Of a stretch of DNA of 64,000 bases, positions 12,401 through 27,400 are shown one piece after another. Under the pieces are notes generated by a model. The model was not told the DNA's origin. It saw only the letters and a program-made list of their open reading frames with translations, and ran no database searches. The position numbers were made by a program, and so were the translations under genes. The DNA comes from Owenia fusiformis (taxonomy: Eukaryota > Annelida > Polychaeta > Sabellida > Oweniidae): NCBI GenBank assembly GCA_903813345.2, contig CAIIXF020000011.1, forward strand, positions 28,946,166-29,010,165. Direction: 5' to 3'. Every line of letters starts with the position of its first letter. The first letter of the stretch is position 1.

Positions 12401-15400
12401 ATAAGGTTAACAATTTGTAAATCACTTTAATTTACAAAAGTTTCTGTTGATGACTCCCACCTCCCTCTTCAAAATACATAGCAACTAGAACGATTTATGA
12501 TGAATAAGCTACCTATATAAGTAAAAACAATAGCAACTGATAACAATGGGTAGCTATAGAAAAAACTTAAGTAGGCCTACAGGTAAATTAAAACCATGAC
12601 AACAACCCTTCTAAACAAATAACATTGCTTGACAAATTAACTTTTCTAAAAAAAACTAGTTGTAAAAAAAACAATGGCAACTGATAAAAATAGGTAGCAA
12701 TAGAAAATACAAAAAAGTAAAAGTGCAGGTAAATAAAAACCATGACAACACATATATGTGTTTAACGTTTCTAATACAAACTTGGATGTAAACTTAGTTA
12801 TTATTATGATGATCATTTCAGCCCAATGATATTGTATTCAAATGTACATGTAAGAAACGGTACTCTTATTGGATACACTCCATATGAATAAAACCTATGT
12901 ATGTAGAAAACGTTACTTTTAATTTTATATATTTTCCATGTGTTAAACAGTCCTATTAATTTAATATACTAGTATTTCAGATTGTTCATTGGACTTTTCA
13001 TGTATTTGATTTGAACTCCATTTGAATTTACCCATGTTGGATTTTGGGGTAAAAATGCCAAAACTTGGTTCTACCTTTAATAGTACAGGTATTAAAAATA
13101 GGTAATTATTTTAACAATATTGAAATCTAATTAAGTGCATCATTAAAGATGAAAATAAATCCATTGGTTAGATACTGGTCACATCCCAAGGTCAACCATG
13201 GGTTCATATATTTTCAGAATGGCAGCCACATTGGCATTTAAAACTATTTTTCATTAATTCAACTCCATAGGACTATGGGAAACGCCAGCTTGACTGATGG
13301 ACACCTAAGAAACAAGTTGAACATCCAAGTCATAATACCAAATTAATAACTCCAATTATATCATGTCCATTCCATTCCTAATAAACTTGAAGTTAATACA
13401 CTGATAACAATAAAAACAGGGAAAATAATGAAGAACATCATGGGTTTTCAATTAGCCTTTACACAAAGGTCAGAATACAATATTGACAGAATGTTTATTT
13501 CCCAAGATTTCTAAACTAGTCATTGTTAAGTTGGCTTTGGAGCCTCGGGGGGTCATCACGCTATTCAGAAAATTTGCTGGCTTACTAGTGTATCAATACG
13601 GCTCTTTAATTTTTGCACTCTCAGTTATTATTGGCATGAATGATTCTAAAGGTGGAAAGGTACCACAATAGGAGTTCTGACAGTGTTTCTGATACATTCA
13701 TGGGATGCTAGTTAGTAGAGTCTCAACTTTCATCAAAGGTATTGTTAAGAAATGTTAGCTTTGTGTAAAATATCATAGAAGCCCTATAATTAAGTTTTAG
13801 ACTTTTACAAAAGTACATAGTTTAATTGAAGTTGTTTATGATTTGGTTTTGATTTTTTAAATGACAGGCGTTTTTAAAGGGCATTTGGTGATGTTAAAAA
13901 AACATTCGAATCTACTTGAAGGAATTAAACATATTGATATATAAAAAGCATATTTTACTCTAGATTCAAATAAAATATTAAAATAACATGTCAGTTCATT
14001 TGAAGTTTTAATAATCATTTTGCATTTAGAATATATCTGCTCTTGAGTGAAAAAATAATATTCATGTGTTCCTTGTTTGGTTTCCTTCCTGTGTTGTTAA
14101 TGTTACAATATTCTTAACATTATACATATACTCCCACCTTGCTTAGTGCCCCACATTGGCCAAGTATACCCATAATTCTGACTGAAATGGTCTTATAAGG
14201 ATGAACACAGCCCATCAGTCAATTGAAACCAAATTAATTGATACCCTAGCCATGGGCTACACAGGAAATGATCTAATAATCATAATACCCGAGTAGATTC
14301 ACAATAAAAACCACCCCATAGTAAACCTCATTGTTCAACTCAATTATTATTACATGGTCAAATGCTTTCAAAAAGTCCAGAAAACTGACATGGGTTTGTA
14401 TTCAGATATACCATCCAATGTGCACTGAGGCAAAATGTTTCCTCCTTGTAGTAACCACTAATTGGGGAATGATTAACTGTAGTAAGATATCACTTGAGAG
14501 TCTTTGATCTATGGGTTGTCATTTCTCTCTTGATATTAAACTTGGCGCCTTTCAGTTTTAACAACAGGGTGCCCACTCAAGACAAATTATTACAAATTGA
14601 GGCTATGGGTACAGGTTTGGATTCAAGTTAGATAATATGAATAAGCACTTCACTGTGGCCCCAGCATTAAATGACTTTTCGATTATATCATTCAAAGTGT
14701 CAATTTTCAAGATTTTCTTTGAATTTCCCCCTTGTATTTAGCGATCGCAGCTGAAGTTATATAGATTGGTTTTTAAAGAATAGGTGACACTCTGGTTGTG
14801 CGGTGAGATAGTTTCAAATGTTTCAACAGAATATGACTCAGGTGCACGATCTGTATTTGTTGTATCTCATGCTTCTTTTGAAATGTCAAAATGACAGTTT
14901 AGTTTATTCCATCATGCCATAATGTCACTTCAGTTTATTCACATATGATACACCGTGTTACTTGATTATTAGGCGCAGAAGATATATTTTTTATTATTAG
15001 ACTCCAGATGAAAATCTGGAGTCTATTGCTTTTGCCAGTTTTCTTATTATTATTATTCTTTCTTCCTCTTCCTCCTTCCCAGATTTCTCACCAACTAGAA
15101 GAGCTTACTTTAAGCTGCTTACATGATCAACTAGGGAATGTATCTGGGATGATGGGAAATTAGGTCAAATTTTTATCTAGGTCAAAGGTCAAGAACTAGG
15201 TCAAATCCAGTACTTTGTCACTTTTTTCAATTTTCTCGGTCGTCCTTCAATATTTTCAATCCGGGTTTTTTTCATTGTGTTCCTCATAAAAAAGTAGAAA
15301 ACCTAGGGTCGATTTAGTTTTTTGGTATCTCAAACCGATTTCGAGATATCAGTGTCCGAAAACGAGGTCCAAAAAAAAGTTCTCCGAATCCAATGTCCAG

Positions 15401-18400
15401 GATATCAGTCTTATAGGAAATTTTCTCAGGATTCCGAATCTGAAAACCAAATTTCGATCTGACTTCCGGTTCAGAAGTTATGGCGTTTTGAAAATTCAAA
15501 AATCGCTAAATTTGGTGCCCCATGTTAATTCAATGGGAAAAAATATTTTTTTGAAGTGTAAAATACGAGATATAGACTAAGCACAGCTAAACATAATGGA
15601 AGCCCATAAAAGAAAGGGACCTCAAGACCTTCTTTTCATAAAATTTTGGACACCAAAATGCCTAGGTCAAAATCTAGGTCAAATTCAAAGTTTTTCCTTA
15701 TTTTTGCGATTCTGACACTACAGATTAATTATATTCTTCGAAATTTTGTATACATAAGCCAAGAGTGTGCTTATAGTGGTAGCCTTTTGCCGTCAGAAAG
15801 TATTTTGACCCACTTTTGAGATATGGTGTCCGAAAAGTAGGTCAAAATAAAAATTTCTCCAAACTCAACGTGTGAGTTATGAATTAAGGAAAGAATTTTC
15901 TCAGGAATCCGAATCTGCAAACCAAATTTCGATCCGACTTCCCGTTCGGAAGTTATGGCGTTTTGAAATTTCGAGAAAAATCGATCTGATGGTATCCTGA
16001 TAGAAAGTCAAGAAAAAAAGATATTTTTTTGAAGTGTAAAATACGAGATATAGACTGAGTACAGCTTAAGATAATGAATTCCTATAAAAGAAGGGGACCT
16101 CAAAGGCAACCTAGTTTCAATATTTGGACACCAAAATGCCTAGGTCAAAATCTAGGTCAAATTCATAATTTTTCCTTATTTTTACGATTCTGGCACTACA
16201 CTTTTAGGATTTGCTTCGAAATTTTGTATACAGGTAGAAAAGAGTGTGCTAATAGTGATAGCCTTTTGCCGTCAGAAAGTATTTTGACCCATTTTTGAGA
16301 AATGGCATCCTAAAAGTGGGTCAAAATAAAAAAATCTCCAAATTTAATGTATGAGTTATGAAATAAGGGTAGAATTTTCCCAGGAATCTGAATCTGCAAA
16401 CCAAATTTCAATCCGACTTTCGGTCAAAAATTCCTACTTACCTACCTACCTACATACCTACTCGGCTACCTACTTAGCTACCTACTTCTCGGCTACCTAC
16501 TCAGCTACTTACTCAGCTACCTACTCAGCTGCTTACTCAGCTTCCTTCTCAGCTACCTACTCAGCTACTCACTCAATTACTTAATCATCTACTTACTCAG
16601 CTTGCTACTCAGTTACTTACTCAGCTACCTACTCAAGTAAATCAATCTGGAGTCTTAAATTGAACTTTGTTCAATTTACAAATCTAGTTCCAATTATTAT
16701 CTCTTTGAAAGTGTCATGCCAGCATGTCATCTGCAATATTCCTCAATGGCCTCATTCAGTAACTTAAATAGTAGAGTTCAATTGGCAAAGAAGAAGCTGA
16801 AAGAAGCATAGATGTTTATGTCCTTATGGCCCTAATGAAACTAATCAAACGTACTACGGTGGTTAAGTCTCCCTAAGGCAAGCTAAAAGTTACAAAAGTT
16901 TTGCCCAAGTTCATAATTGTTCAGTCAGGTGTTAAAATATAGGGGCGGATTGAATTTAAAGATCATAATGTTAATTGGTTTTTGGCTTGATCGACTTTCA
17001 ATAAGCTTCATTGATTTAAAATGTGGCTGTGACTCGAAGACAATGACATAGTTGAAGATAGACTTGTAGTAGAAGTCACTATGAATGCTGGTGTTGACAA
17101 TATACTAATTATTCACACAGAAATGAATTTATATTCCAATATGGCCGCACATCGCTGTAGTTTGAGATGAATCTGCTCTGCCATTTTTATTCATATTGGT
17201 CTTCTAAAAACATCTTTACAAATTTTCATTTCATTTCTTTTTTATTGAATTACTGATATATTAATATTTTATAAAGCGCATGAATGGAAATTTGAAATCA
17301 CAATGAACAAAAGGCATAACAAACACTCCGTATAATGTTCAAGAATGCATCAACGTTTATATATATCAGTCTTTGATTCACACCAGGCCACCGTAGACCA
17401 CCATGTTCTCTGTCAAATGAGAAGTTAATCTCCACCAACAGTCCATGATTGAGACAAATATTTTCAACATTGGCTTCACAATAAGGAATTAACTGCTAGA
17501 ATTACTTGAATTCAAACGACACTATCTCATATTTACCATACAACAACATATGTTTATTGTACTACATCATACGTGATTATCTCGCCAAAATTTGGCCCTC
17601 CCATATGGGTCTATGTACCATTTACAGTTTTCTATAGAAAGAATTGGCAGGTTTGTTTATACATGTATTAAGGAGGAGACCTGGTTTGTGTGGAAACTAT
17701 TGTCTACAAATTGGAATAGAAAAAGTTAAATTCGTGTCTATAGAAAATTGCTTGTGATTTCGAAGTCATCGTGAGGTGTCACTAAAACCTAAATATAATG
17801 CCAGTTTTAACAGTAAGACAAAATGCCAAGAATTAGCCAGTATTTTTTATTGACACAGCTGCACTGTGAGCGGATTTATCCGAATCAAAAATCTTGTCTC
17901 ACTTAGTGCATTTTGGACTTATTTTGATTGTTCTATTTTGTAGGCTCAGTTGGTAAATATGCCTTTTTGGACTCTTTTAAATGCTTTTAGTCCATGTAGA
18001 AAGGATTGGTGTTAAAGTTATTCTCTCGATTTGATTTTCGTGTATACCCTGGTTTGGCTATTGACTATTTATTGATAATTTATGAAGAATTTATTGACAA
18101 AGCTTTCAAAGGTGTTGGCCTCTTCTCACATAGAAATCAGTGGTTCTTTAAGTTGAAATATAGCACCCACTCAAGAACACCCCTCGAGTTGGTATTATCT
18201 CTTTTGAAATTTTTCAAATCCTCACTCTTGCAATTTTTTGCATCCCATTCTAGTGAATCTTTGGTTTTTATCTGTCTTCAGCTAACTGTTCTGGTTTTAT
18301 TGCATGTATTTATTGTTACTATTGAGATGTTTATGATTCCGTCTTGTTTGTGTTGTTTTTGAGTCTTTATAGGTGTTGTATATTGGAAATTAATCCCAGC

Positions 18401-21400
18401 AGTGAATTGAAATTTGCCTGCATTGACATGTTCTTTAGTAGAAACTCAATTAACTTTCTGAAAGCTTAGCAAATGGCTCACCAAACGAAATTAAAATTTA
18501 ACAATTGCCATTTGATTTTTTAGACTAAGAAAATAAATACAAGTGTTTGTCATAGGGTATAGAGACATACTTTGTTGTTATTGGAGCCTCTCTGGGACAA
18601 ATAATTTATGATTTCAATAGCAGGCTTACCATACGTCGATTGAAGAATTGTAAATGTGAGTTTGGTTGTAATTATGGAGTGAATAGTTGGATCCTATATG
18701 TCCAAGATTTCAAAAATATGACATTTGAGATTTTCTATAAGTCTACCCAGAAGCTATTTAAGTGTTATTGTTATCACATTGTAATCGCATACCAACTTTG
18801 ATTTTCCTAAAATTAATTGAAATTTTTATTAATAAAGACTTTTCAAGAGGCAAAAAAGACATGAATGGAAAAAGCTTTGGTAACAACTCAAGTATCCTTG
18901 GTTGAAAAGAATTGTAATGTTGATTTTTTGCTTAAAGATTTTGCACATTCCACTTTTAGACCCTTATATCTTAATGCAAAATCTATTCCTTTTCACTCTT
19001 TGTTTCTTTTTAAAGAGTCTAGCTCTTCTCGGGGGCAACTTCAGAGGGATCTTGGGCTGTTTACCCAACAATGATATTATTTAGTTTTGACAAAAATGTA
19101 AATCATATCACATACCTCGGGATTTCCATTCAGCCATGGTCTTTGAGTGGGATCAAGTATTGAATAGGTACACTCAATTTTAATGTTTGTTCCAAAAGTC
19201 TTTTTTCTTTTCAAAAAAAGTTCAATTTCATTTTTTTAATTATTTAGAAATCATTTAATGTACTCAGTGAACTATTTTTCTATTTAGTTTATGTGTAATT
19301 TATTAAAAGAATTTTTTGACTCTGGATGTTTGGGCGTTTAGAGTTAGGTGCTGGTTTGCTGAATAAAGGATTGTATTTAAAAGATTTGTATCACATCTCA
19401 AATATAATTCTTTTTATGACTGAACCACCCTGCTGTGGCTTAAGACTGCCTTGTTTGGTATATTTGTCATAATGTAGACATTAATTGTCTTAATGTGAAT
19501 AAATACCACTTATGTTTTTACCTCAGGTGTGAAAATGGGAACCACTGACACATGGAAAAATTGAAAAACATACTGGAGATCAATATTTGCTTAGACTAAG
19601 TCGACAAATGTTATGAATGCATAAAGTCAGGAAGCAAATTAAGACATGACTCAAATTGTGACACACAAACAAAAATAATGAAATTGAATTTACGTTCTTA
19701 TTTGATAGTGACAAATTGAAATATTTGATGTGGTAATATGCAACAAAAATCGCTAATCTCTCCAATATGTTGCCGTTTGTTCATATTGCCTGGGGAATTA
19801 ACCATATTTTGATTCTTGTTCAATGAAATAAGTAAAATGCCCAAAACATAACCATTGAGGTATATCACATTGGAGTCAACCCAATGATCAAAGCAGTATT
19901 AAGTGATTTGTTGCACAACTGTTACAGGATAAACAATGTCAAGGGCCCTCTGTCGCCCCATTAATTATGAAAAAGAACAAACATATAGGTCTGCTGACCA
20001 CTTGAGAGGGCTGAAGGTCCTTCAAACCTCTTGCCCGTGTCTTATCCCACCTCAAGCTCCACTTTCGAAACGTAATCCTGTTTGCAACAAACTAAAACTT
20101 GATCAGTTGGAAAATCAGAAGCTAAAATCATGAACAAAGCCAACTTAAAAGTAGCTAAAAGTTAATCGTGTTTTTCGTGCAATCTATTAACCCGTCAAAA
20201 CTTATCATGATTTGGTTATAAGTTAATCCTATTGGTGAAAATGAGAATGGATTTACAGAAATGTCGTAAGCTGATCAGACTGAATTTAAACTTTCACCCT
20301 AAGTGTTAAGCTCATCACTACCCTTAATTAAAAGGTAAGAAATGTATTGTCCTCTAATGAAAAAATATTATTACAAATGACAGTTGTTTAAGTAAAGCAT
20401 TCACATATAATTTATCGCGTTGGAGTCATACCACACAATGGAGTTATCAATTTAGGCACTGGATGTGCTTAATAAATTCCCATGTTGGGTTTTGGCTCTG
20501 TTGCAAGGGAACCTTCTGTTTGGTATATAACACCCATGTAACATGTGAGTGTTATTTCCCAACCAATATAGACTTATTCAATTGGGGAACAAAAACTTGA
20601 TCATGCACTTATAATACTCAATTGCATTCTGATTTGTTAATCTGGTCTTACTGGGGCAGACTTGACTTTCCTTTGAGGAGCTCTTATGGCGGATTTATCA
20701 ATACTTTTGTTGTCTTCACAAACCTCCAAAACAGACAGACTTAGTTAAGATTTAAATGTATGAACTGGTTAATCTTGTTATGAAGGTGTTGTAAAACATA
20801 ATACTCAGTCATTTGACACATTGACATTTTTATATTGGATCTCACAATTGCTGAATTACTTGTATTAAGACAAGTCCTTTGGATTTACAAGTTGTCACCT
20901 ATCAATTATAGAATCTTAAGAAGATATGAATGTCTGTGTGTAATAGTATGGCCAATGTGTGTTTGGGTTCTATGAGGGAGACCAAAGCAAGCTGTGAAAG
21001 TGTTATCCTTGTTAATAATGAATGTGGAGTTAATACTGGTCACAATTCCCAGGTGCTGATTAGTATAATGGTGGCAGGGGTGGGAGTTTTGGGAATTGTG
21101 GAGTGATGTCCCAGTTCATCATTCCTTTGCATTTTCATTCATTTCTAGACTAGAGTAGTTTTATGCTACTTCAAATGCTTCAAATGCATCACGCAGTATT
21201 TTTGTAGGTACTCAAAAATGTGTTCAGATATCTTTTATTTCTCCTCGTGACTTGTTCATTGACTGAATATGTTCACAATCTACCTAAGTGTCAACGCCAA
21301 AATTAAATGCATTTCTGAAATCAGATTGACAATTATGGTAGACTAAGTCCATTATTCAGGCAAAAGTTACAGGGAGGATTTTGCATAACATTGCTTTTAA

Positions 21401-24400
21401 TTTCTAACTCCTGCATATTGTCAGAAAATTGTTCTTTTGATAATTACATTCTGCTCAGATGCATTTAACAAATTCTTTTGAGCACCTTGACGGTTATATG
21501 ATATTACAAAGTGAGATTTAAATATATTTTTATAGTCCCTTGCAGTTGGGGTGTAGGTTTATTGCTAAGTCACCAGGCTTTTTGAAAATCCATGTAGAAT
21601 TTGTTATTTTGTTTACTTATGGGTACCTTTGTATGGTTATTGATGTGAAAAGGTTACACCAAAGAAGTCATGCTTGGTTAAAGGCTTATTTCGGGAACTT
21701 GTCAGGGGATATCTAAGTTCCAAGTTTTTTAAAGTAATGTACATAATGACGAAACCTTATCTGATATAAATTGTAACTTCTTTTGTCACTTATGCTATAA
21801 CAATGCCATGGCTTTTCTGCATGTACAATTCAAAATGGAACGGGATTTAGATAAATGCATTTTTGATATTATTTCATATACAAAATAGATAATAATATCT
21901 AGATAATAGATAATATTGTAATGTGGTTATTATGATTCATATGCGTTACGTTTGTTTTTCAAATGTTGCCCTTTGTGCTTTGTCATGAATAACAATGACA
22001 TTTCGGTCAGTGGACTCTTTTCCTTAATATGAAGTAACTTGGATCAACAAAAAACAGTTAAGAAATACATAACTGCACGATACGGCTCCTTACAGGTAGA
22101 TTTCTACAACTAAAATACTTCAGTGAAAAGCCAAAAACCAATATACTGTTTAGTTAAAATGTGGTAAGTAAATTCCATCTGTATTTGCATGGTCACAATA
22201 ACCAAGGTTGTACATTCAAATAACAAGGTTAAAAATTATGAATGAAATATGTATTGTATACTTTAATTATTTTATTTTATATTATTCAAACTAATTTTGT
22301 TATGTCAAATTCTTGTGAGCGAATAAGAAAACTGACAAATAAACGTCTCCTTTAAGATGGAGTGTGGCAGATATTTCTAAAAACCCTAATAGCTGCCATC
22401 ATCCAATCAGCAATGAGAGCACTTTGTAAATATTTAATAAGTATCAACTTCCAAGAAACCAAGCAAGTCTTGAAAACTAACTTAAGCAATGTATAGGTAT
22501 AAATAATGAAATTAATATGTAAAACATGACTTTACATATTTTAATTAATGAAGTCAAATATCGTTGTGTAGATACGAGTTTGTTGAAATAAATACCTCTA
22601 TCTCTACCTTCTGGTTAATTAAAGAAGCAATTGAGAGATTGTTGTCATAAGAAATTCATAAATTTTCTAACAATACATGGCCATTTTAAAAACTAAATTG
22701 GGAAGTCATCAGAAAGATTCTTAAGTCATATGCACTAAGATTTGCTTGTTTAATTTCTTAAAGTCATGAAAATGGACAATTTTTGTGTAAAGAATAAACA
22801 ACAGTTTGCTTTTATAACCTTCTTGTGTTATTTAAGTCATATTTTCTTTGGATTCAAATACTTTCCTTTGGGGTCTTTGTTATACCTGGTTATATCTATA
22901 GTTCTGATTTAAATCAACTTTCTTTAGCAATGTCTACACTTTGGATTAAGCCATTACATAAGGCTTAGTTGGACTTGTGAGTCTGATGTGAGGCATGGTT
23001 ATTAGATCTGACATATTACATTCAAATTAAGCACCATTGGTACTGAGTCTATTAACTTTTCAAAGGTTAAGTATCAAAAGTCACAAATTGTTATGTTTTA
23101 TGCAGCCACTTAAGTATGTATTAAATTATCTTTGAAACCTGAAACCGTTTTGGAAATTTAATCAAATTTTAGAATGATTCATAATCCTGTAATAGGCCAT
23201 TGAACTGACATCATAAACTGTCTCAATATGCGGTAATGGTAACTGAACCATTTTAACCATCATATTGATATTTGATGCTTACATTCAAAATATAATTTTT
23301 CTAGTATTGGTGAGCTCAGTACATGCAGTAGCAATCACTTTAGAGGATTTGTACAAAGTAAACATTTAAAGTACCCTGTCAAGTTTACTATCAATAAAAC
23401 CCAACTATGAATATATTAAATTTGTACCGTTAAAATATGGAAAATTTAATGATTTTCCATTTGGATTCTAAGTGTGCGTTTGATAGCACAGCTTTTTGCT
23501 GGAGTACGCAAAGGTGCCTTTTTGGATCACATATTGTTATCTGCTGGTTATATTACCCATCTGCGTTTCCAAAAGAATCGATGCTGTTCATAATAAAATC
23601 TAGCCTTCAAAATCGTGCATTATTGAATTATATTTTGAACATTATCATGCATGTTTGCCATCCCAATATTACACAATGACTAGGAAAAGATTGAAACAAA
23701 CAAAAATGCCATGATTTGATCTGATCTGATCAAAAATTCAATGTTGAATGAGATACTTACCATCTTTATTCATGCCAGCTTCACAGCATTTCTTTAGTCG
23801 GCACGCTCTGCATTGATTCCTATGTGTCTTGTCTACGGGACATGTTCCCTGGCCCCTAGACTTGCAGATATACTGTCTGTTTCTCCGTATGGAACGCTTG
23901 AAGAATCCAGCACATCTGAGAAAAACATCATCATTAGCACTCATCAAAACTAAGTATTTTTCGCACTTGATTTTATGCCCTATTTAATTGGTTTTGGTAA
24001 ATAGCTCATTTGATTACGATTAATAAAAGCACTATTGGTATGAACATATAGTACTGTTGCTAATGAACAATACTATTTGTTGTGATACTAGAACTATTGG
24101 TAAACTAACTATTGATAATTATTAAAGCCCTGTTGGAAATTACTATATCACTATTGGTAATTATAAGAGCACTATTGGTAGTTATAAGGGCACTATTTGT
24201 ATGGTTATTGATAAATATTATATTATTTATAAATATAACTAATTTGTGATGACAGGTCAGTTATAGATAAAAGTACTAATATTGTTAATGATAGATAGTA
24301 TTAGTGATGTATAATGTACATGTATAAATTATGTTTTATTAAAACAATTATAATATATAGATAGCATTATGCCATATATATAATAGTATCTTACCCGTCA

Positions 24401-27400
24401 CATGCGTAGATGCCGTAATGTTTTCCCGATGAGTGATCCTGACAGACCTTACATGGGATATCCATTAATATTCGACCTGAAATTAATAAAGTTATTGTGA
24501 GTCAAAAAAAGATATCTCTCAAGATTTGAGAGATATTTGGCAATTTTCTCATATGGAACGCTACAATATCGGACAGGGACAGTGGGGGCCCAAGAGAATT
24601 GTATAAATTGGGAAGATACAAAGACGGAATTGATTTTGCGATTTTTGGAATAGTTTTGGAATTTAAATGTAAAAAACCAAATAAATTGTCGTTTTGTCTA
24701 TTAATGTTTATAAAGCTTTATGAATGGCTAGGCGTAGTTCCCATATCTTTTTTCGAAATTCTTCTTAAATTGATTCTGTGACTGTCACATGGTAGGCATA
24801 AATATATGTTTTGTTGAATGAATAGAGTTGTACTAAAGCTATTAATTAACCGGGGGACAAGGTTTTTTCTAAATTTGCGTGACTTCATCTTTAACTTGTC
24901 GCTAAAATCATCACAACGTTTGTCATCTGTGAAATTAGCGTCTGAAACTTGTCAAAGAAGAACATGCAACTTTTCAATTTTTCTATTCGTTATTTATTTG
25001 ACTAAAAAAATGAAAAGAGCTACTTTGAGATGCAATTCATCGGAATGTATAGGGCCCCGTGCACATGGCTGAAGCGGTTCATTTAAATCGCTAATTGCTT
25101 GACGCTTCAGAATAGAGAAGGATAAATTTCAGCCTGCATTCATATCAGGGAATTTTTGTGAATTGTAGATGTCTAAAAGTTGAAGTCAAAAGAAGTTTCA
25201 ATCCTTTTTGACTTGATTTCAAACCCATGACGCATTTCTTAAATAAATAATGAAACACGCAAATTTATTTTATGTAGTAAACAAATTATTCTTTGGTGGC
25301 AACAGCATCATCCGTCAAAAAGTGCGTCTATGGTAGGTTTTCAAACTGAGTTAATTCTAAGGCATACAATTTTTAGAACTGCACCACATTATTAGAGAGA
25401 TTAATGTTCTTTTCATTGTTTTCATATGGGTTACATTTATTTCATATAAATGCATTAACAATTCGCATTATTTCATCTTTAAAGGTCAGATGTCGTTCAG
25501 TGTGTTATGCAAAACCAATTTGCCAACTAGGGGAAGAAAAACAGCGGTAACCTGTCACCATTCAATAACGCAAGAAGATCACGACAGCGTTGTTTTAATA
25601 TATTAAATGACATATTGACGTTGTCACATCATAAATTGATAATTTACCACAAGTTAAAGTTGAGTTTGTCTATGCGCCATTGTTTCATTCAATTATCATT
25701 TTGTTTCCAGCACGTTTTGATTCCCCAACAGTGTCTGTCTCAGCATACACGCTAATCATTTCAAACTGAGGTATGCTTTTTACTGAAGTTAACCCGAACC
25801 ACAGCCATTAGGTAACTTATATACATTCCAGCGAATTAAAATAATGTTTTCTGAAGTTAAGTGGACCAATTGAAAATCCGAAACAAGTTTTTGTTGCATG
25901 TTAAGTCAAATTTTAGATGGATTTGATACAAGCTGCAGACAACAGTTTATTAACGCAGTATGAAACATATAACTCTCAAACTTTTACTTTTAAATTAATT
26001 GAAATTTATTATTCAGGGGTCAAATGAATGAACTAAATACTAGTGACTCTGGATATTATCACGAAAGTGGGTTCTGAGCGAGAGGAGGTGGTAAAGAAAG
26101 ACACATTTTAAATAAGTATAAATGTAAAGATTTAATTTCGTTTAATGAAAAGGAACGGAAAATGTTATGAATACAAATCAATCATCTATTTAAAAGTTTG
26201 AAAGATCCTCGCGTGGTTTATTGCATCATTCTCAACAAGGTGAAGGTCTGTATGAGGTACAATGGAGCTACTAAACAACAGGTTGCTACCATTTCTGAAT
26301 ACGAACGCCACATCTTAAACTATTCGATTTCTGTAATGTTATGTCATTTTAAGAACATCCGCATTATCAAAGAAACAGTCGGGGCATCACAGAAAATAAA
26401 TTAAGTTAATTCTGAAGAATCATATGGAGAGCCAGGTGCGATTAAAGATTTTCTTTGAAATAATTACCTAATTTAAGTTTAATGCAGTGTGAGAAAATAT
26501 TCCCAAAATATTAAATTTCGTCATTTATGCTGTAATTTTGCGCGATATCGTATTTTTGAAATGAGAATCCCTTGCACATATCGACCTTATCACCTAGTGT
26601 TAAAATGTGCGACCCAGAAGTTCCTCGTGTCATTACATTCAATATTGTGACATTATATTGACCCTTAGGTTGATTTTGCCAAAATAAAATTGACCTGTAT
26701 TGTAACCAGTATTGTTCCTGAAATATTTTCTTAATTGCAACATTAAAATTTTGGCAGTGGATCTATCGAATTTGCTTGTTAAGAAAATAGAAAACACTTG
26801 AAAAGTGTCGCTGGGGATGAGTAAGTCATGGCTCACACGATATTTTAGTCTTTATCCTCAGTTTCTCTCTCCGTTTATTTTATGTAACGAGTTGTTTTCC
26901 TCTTGTCAATTACCTAGACTGGGCTACAATAATGTTATTATTGAAATTTGATTACTTCCCGCCAACGTTAAGCCAAATTTGCAACAAAAAGCTTTTAACA
27001 CATGACTCTCTGCCAACGAGTGTCACGTTATTATCAATTTACTTAAATATTTTATCAAAACTCGTTAAAGTTTAAGGAAAAAATGTGAGAGAAAGTGGTT
27101 GTTGCTTTTCGTTTCAGTCACCCGAATTCCCGACCCGGTATGCCCCCGTGAGAAACTCAAAAGTTGCATTGAAGGAATTTTCTCATCGGGATTTTGCCAA
27201 TTTAAGTGAATCATCAAAGAACTATAATATTAGTTATTTATTTAACAAGTATAACAAAATCAATTCCAACAATGAGGTTATGTCATTGGTATAGTCTCTG
27301 GTAAGTACTACTAATACTAGCCTCCCATTACCCCTAGCTCCACCCAATCATCCACGTGTACTCTGGACTCCTCAAATGAACCCATACTTCATAAATCCAG

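Larger units (their letters stand above)
14991..16689 (-). mobile_element. HINE/Helentron-like element, family 2 (copy E, about 1.7 kb)
   Basis: Read on the minus strand it starts AACTAGATTTG, the same AACTAGA start as family 1. A mini-hairpin AAATTGAAC-AAA-GTTCAATTT follows, then the subterminal repeat GACTCCAGATT. The far end is a hairpin of GACTCCAGA and TCTGGAGTC around TTTTCA (15000-15024), then TAATAATAA. One arm repeats the subterminal motif. A TTC-rich microsatellite adjoins the hairpin, and a CTAC minisatellite adjoins the 5' side. The core has two copies of about 480 bp. Confidence 0.65.
12232..23760 (-). other. NR2E1 intron 3 (11.5 kb)
   Basis: This lies between the zinc-finger exon and the hinge exon. 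It contains the family-2 HINE-like element (14991-16689) and a probable decayed reverse-transcriptase fragment (about 17950-19190). Otherwise it has no coding segment, RNA gene or delimited element that I can support. Its length makes it a candidate for regulatory sequence. Confidence 0.7.

Noticed and set aside
16351-16584. Ser/Ala/Thr/Tyr-repeat open frame
   Set aside because: It translates the CTAC minisatellite and the flanking repeat core; no start context or conserved part.
18006-18362. 118-codon open frame on the + strand
   Set aside because: No domain as a gene and low-complexity hydrophobic composition; at best part of a decayed LINE, noted as such.
24010-24235. ACTATTGGTA array as a transcription-factor cluster
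   Set aside because: Spacing and sequence are too degenerate; reported only as a repeat.
26198-26404. 68-codon open frame in NR2E1 intron 1
   Set aside because: No recognisable domain, no splice-consistent partner; length expected by chance.
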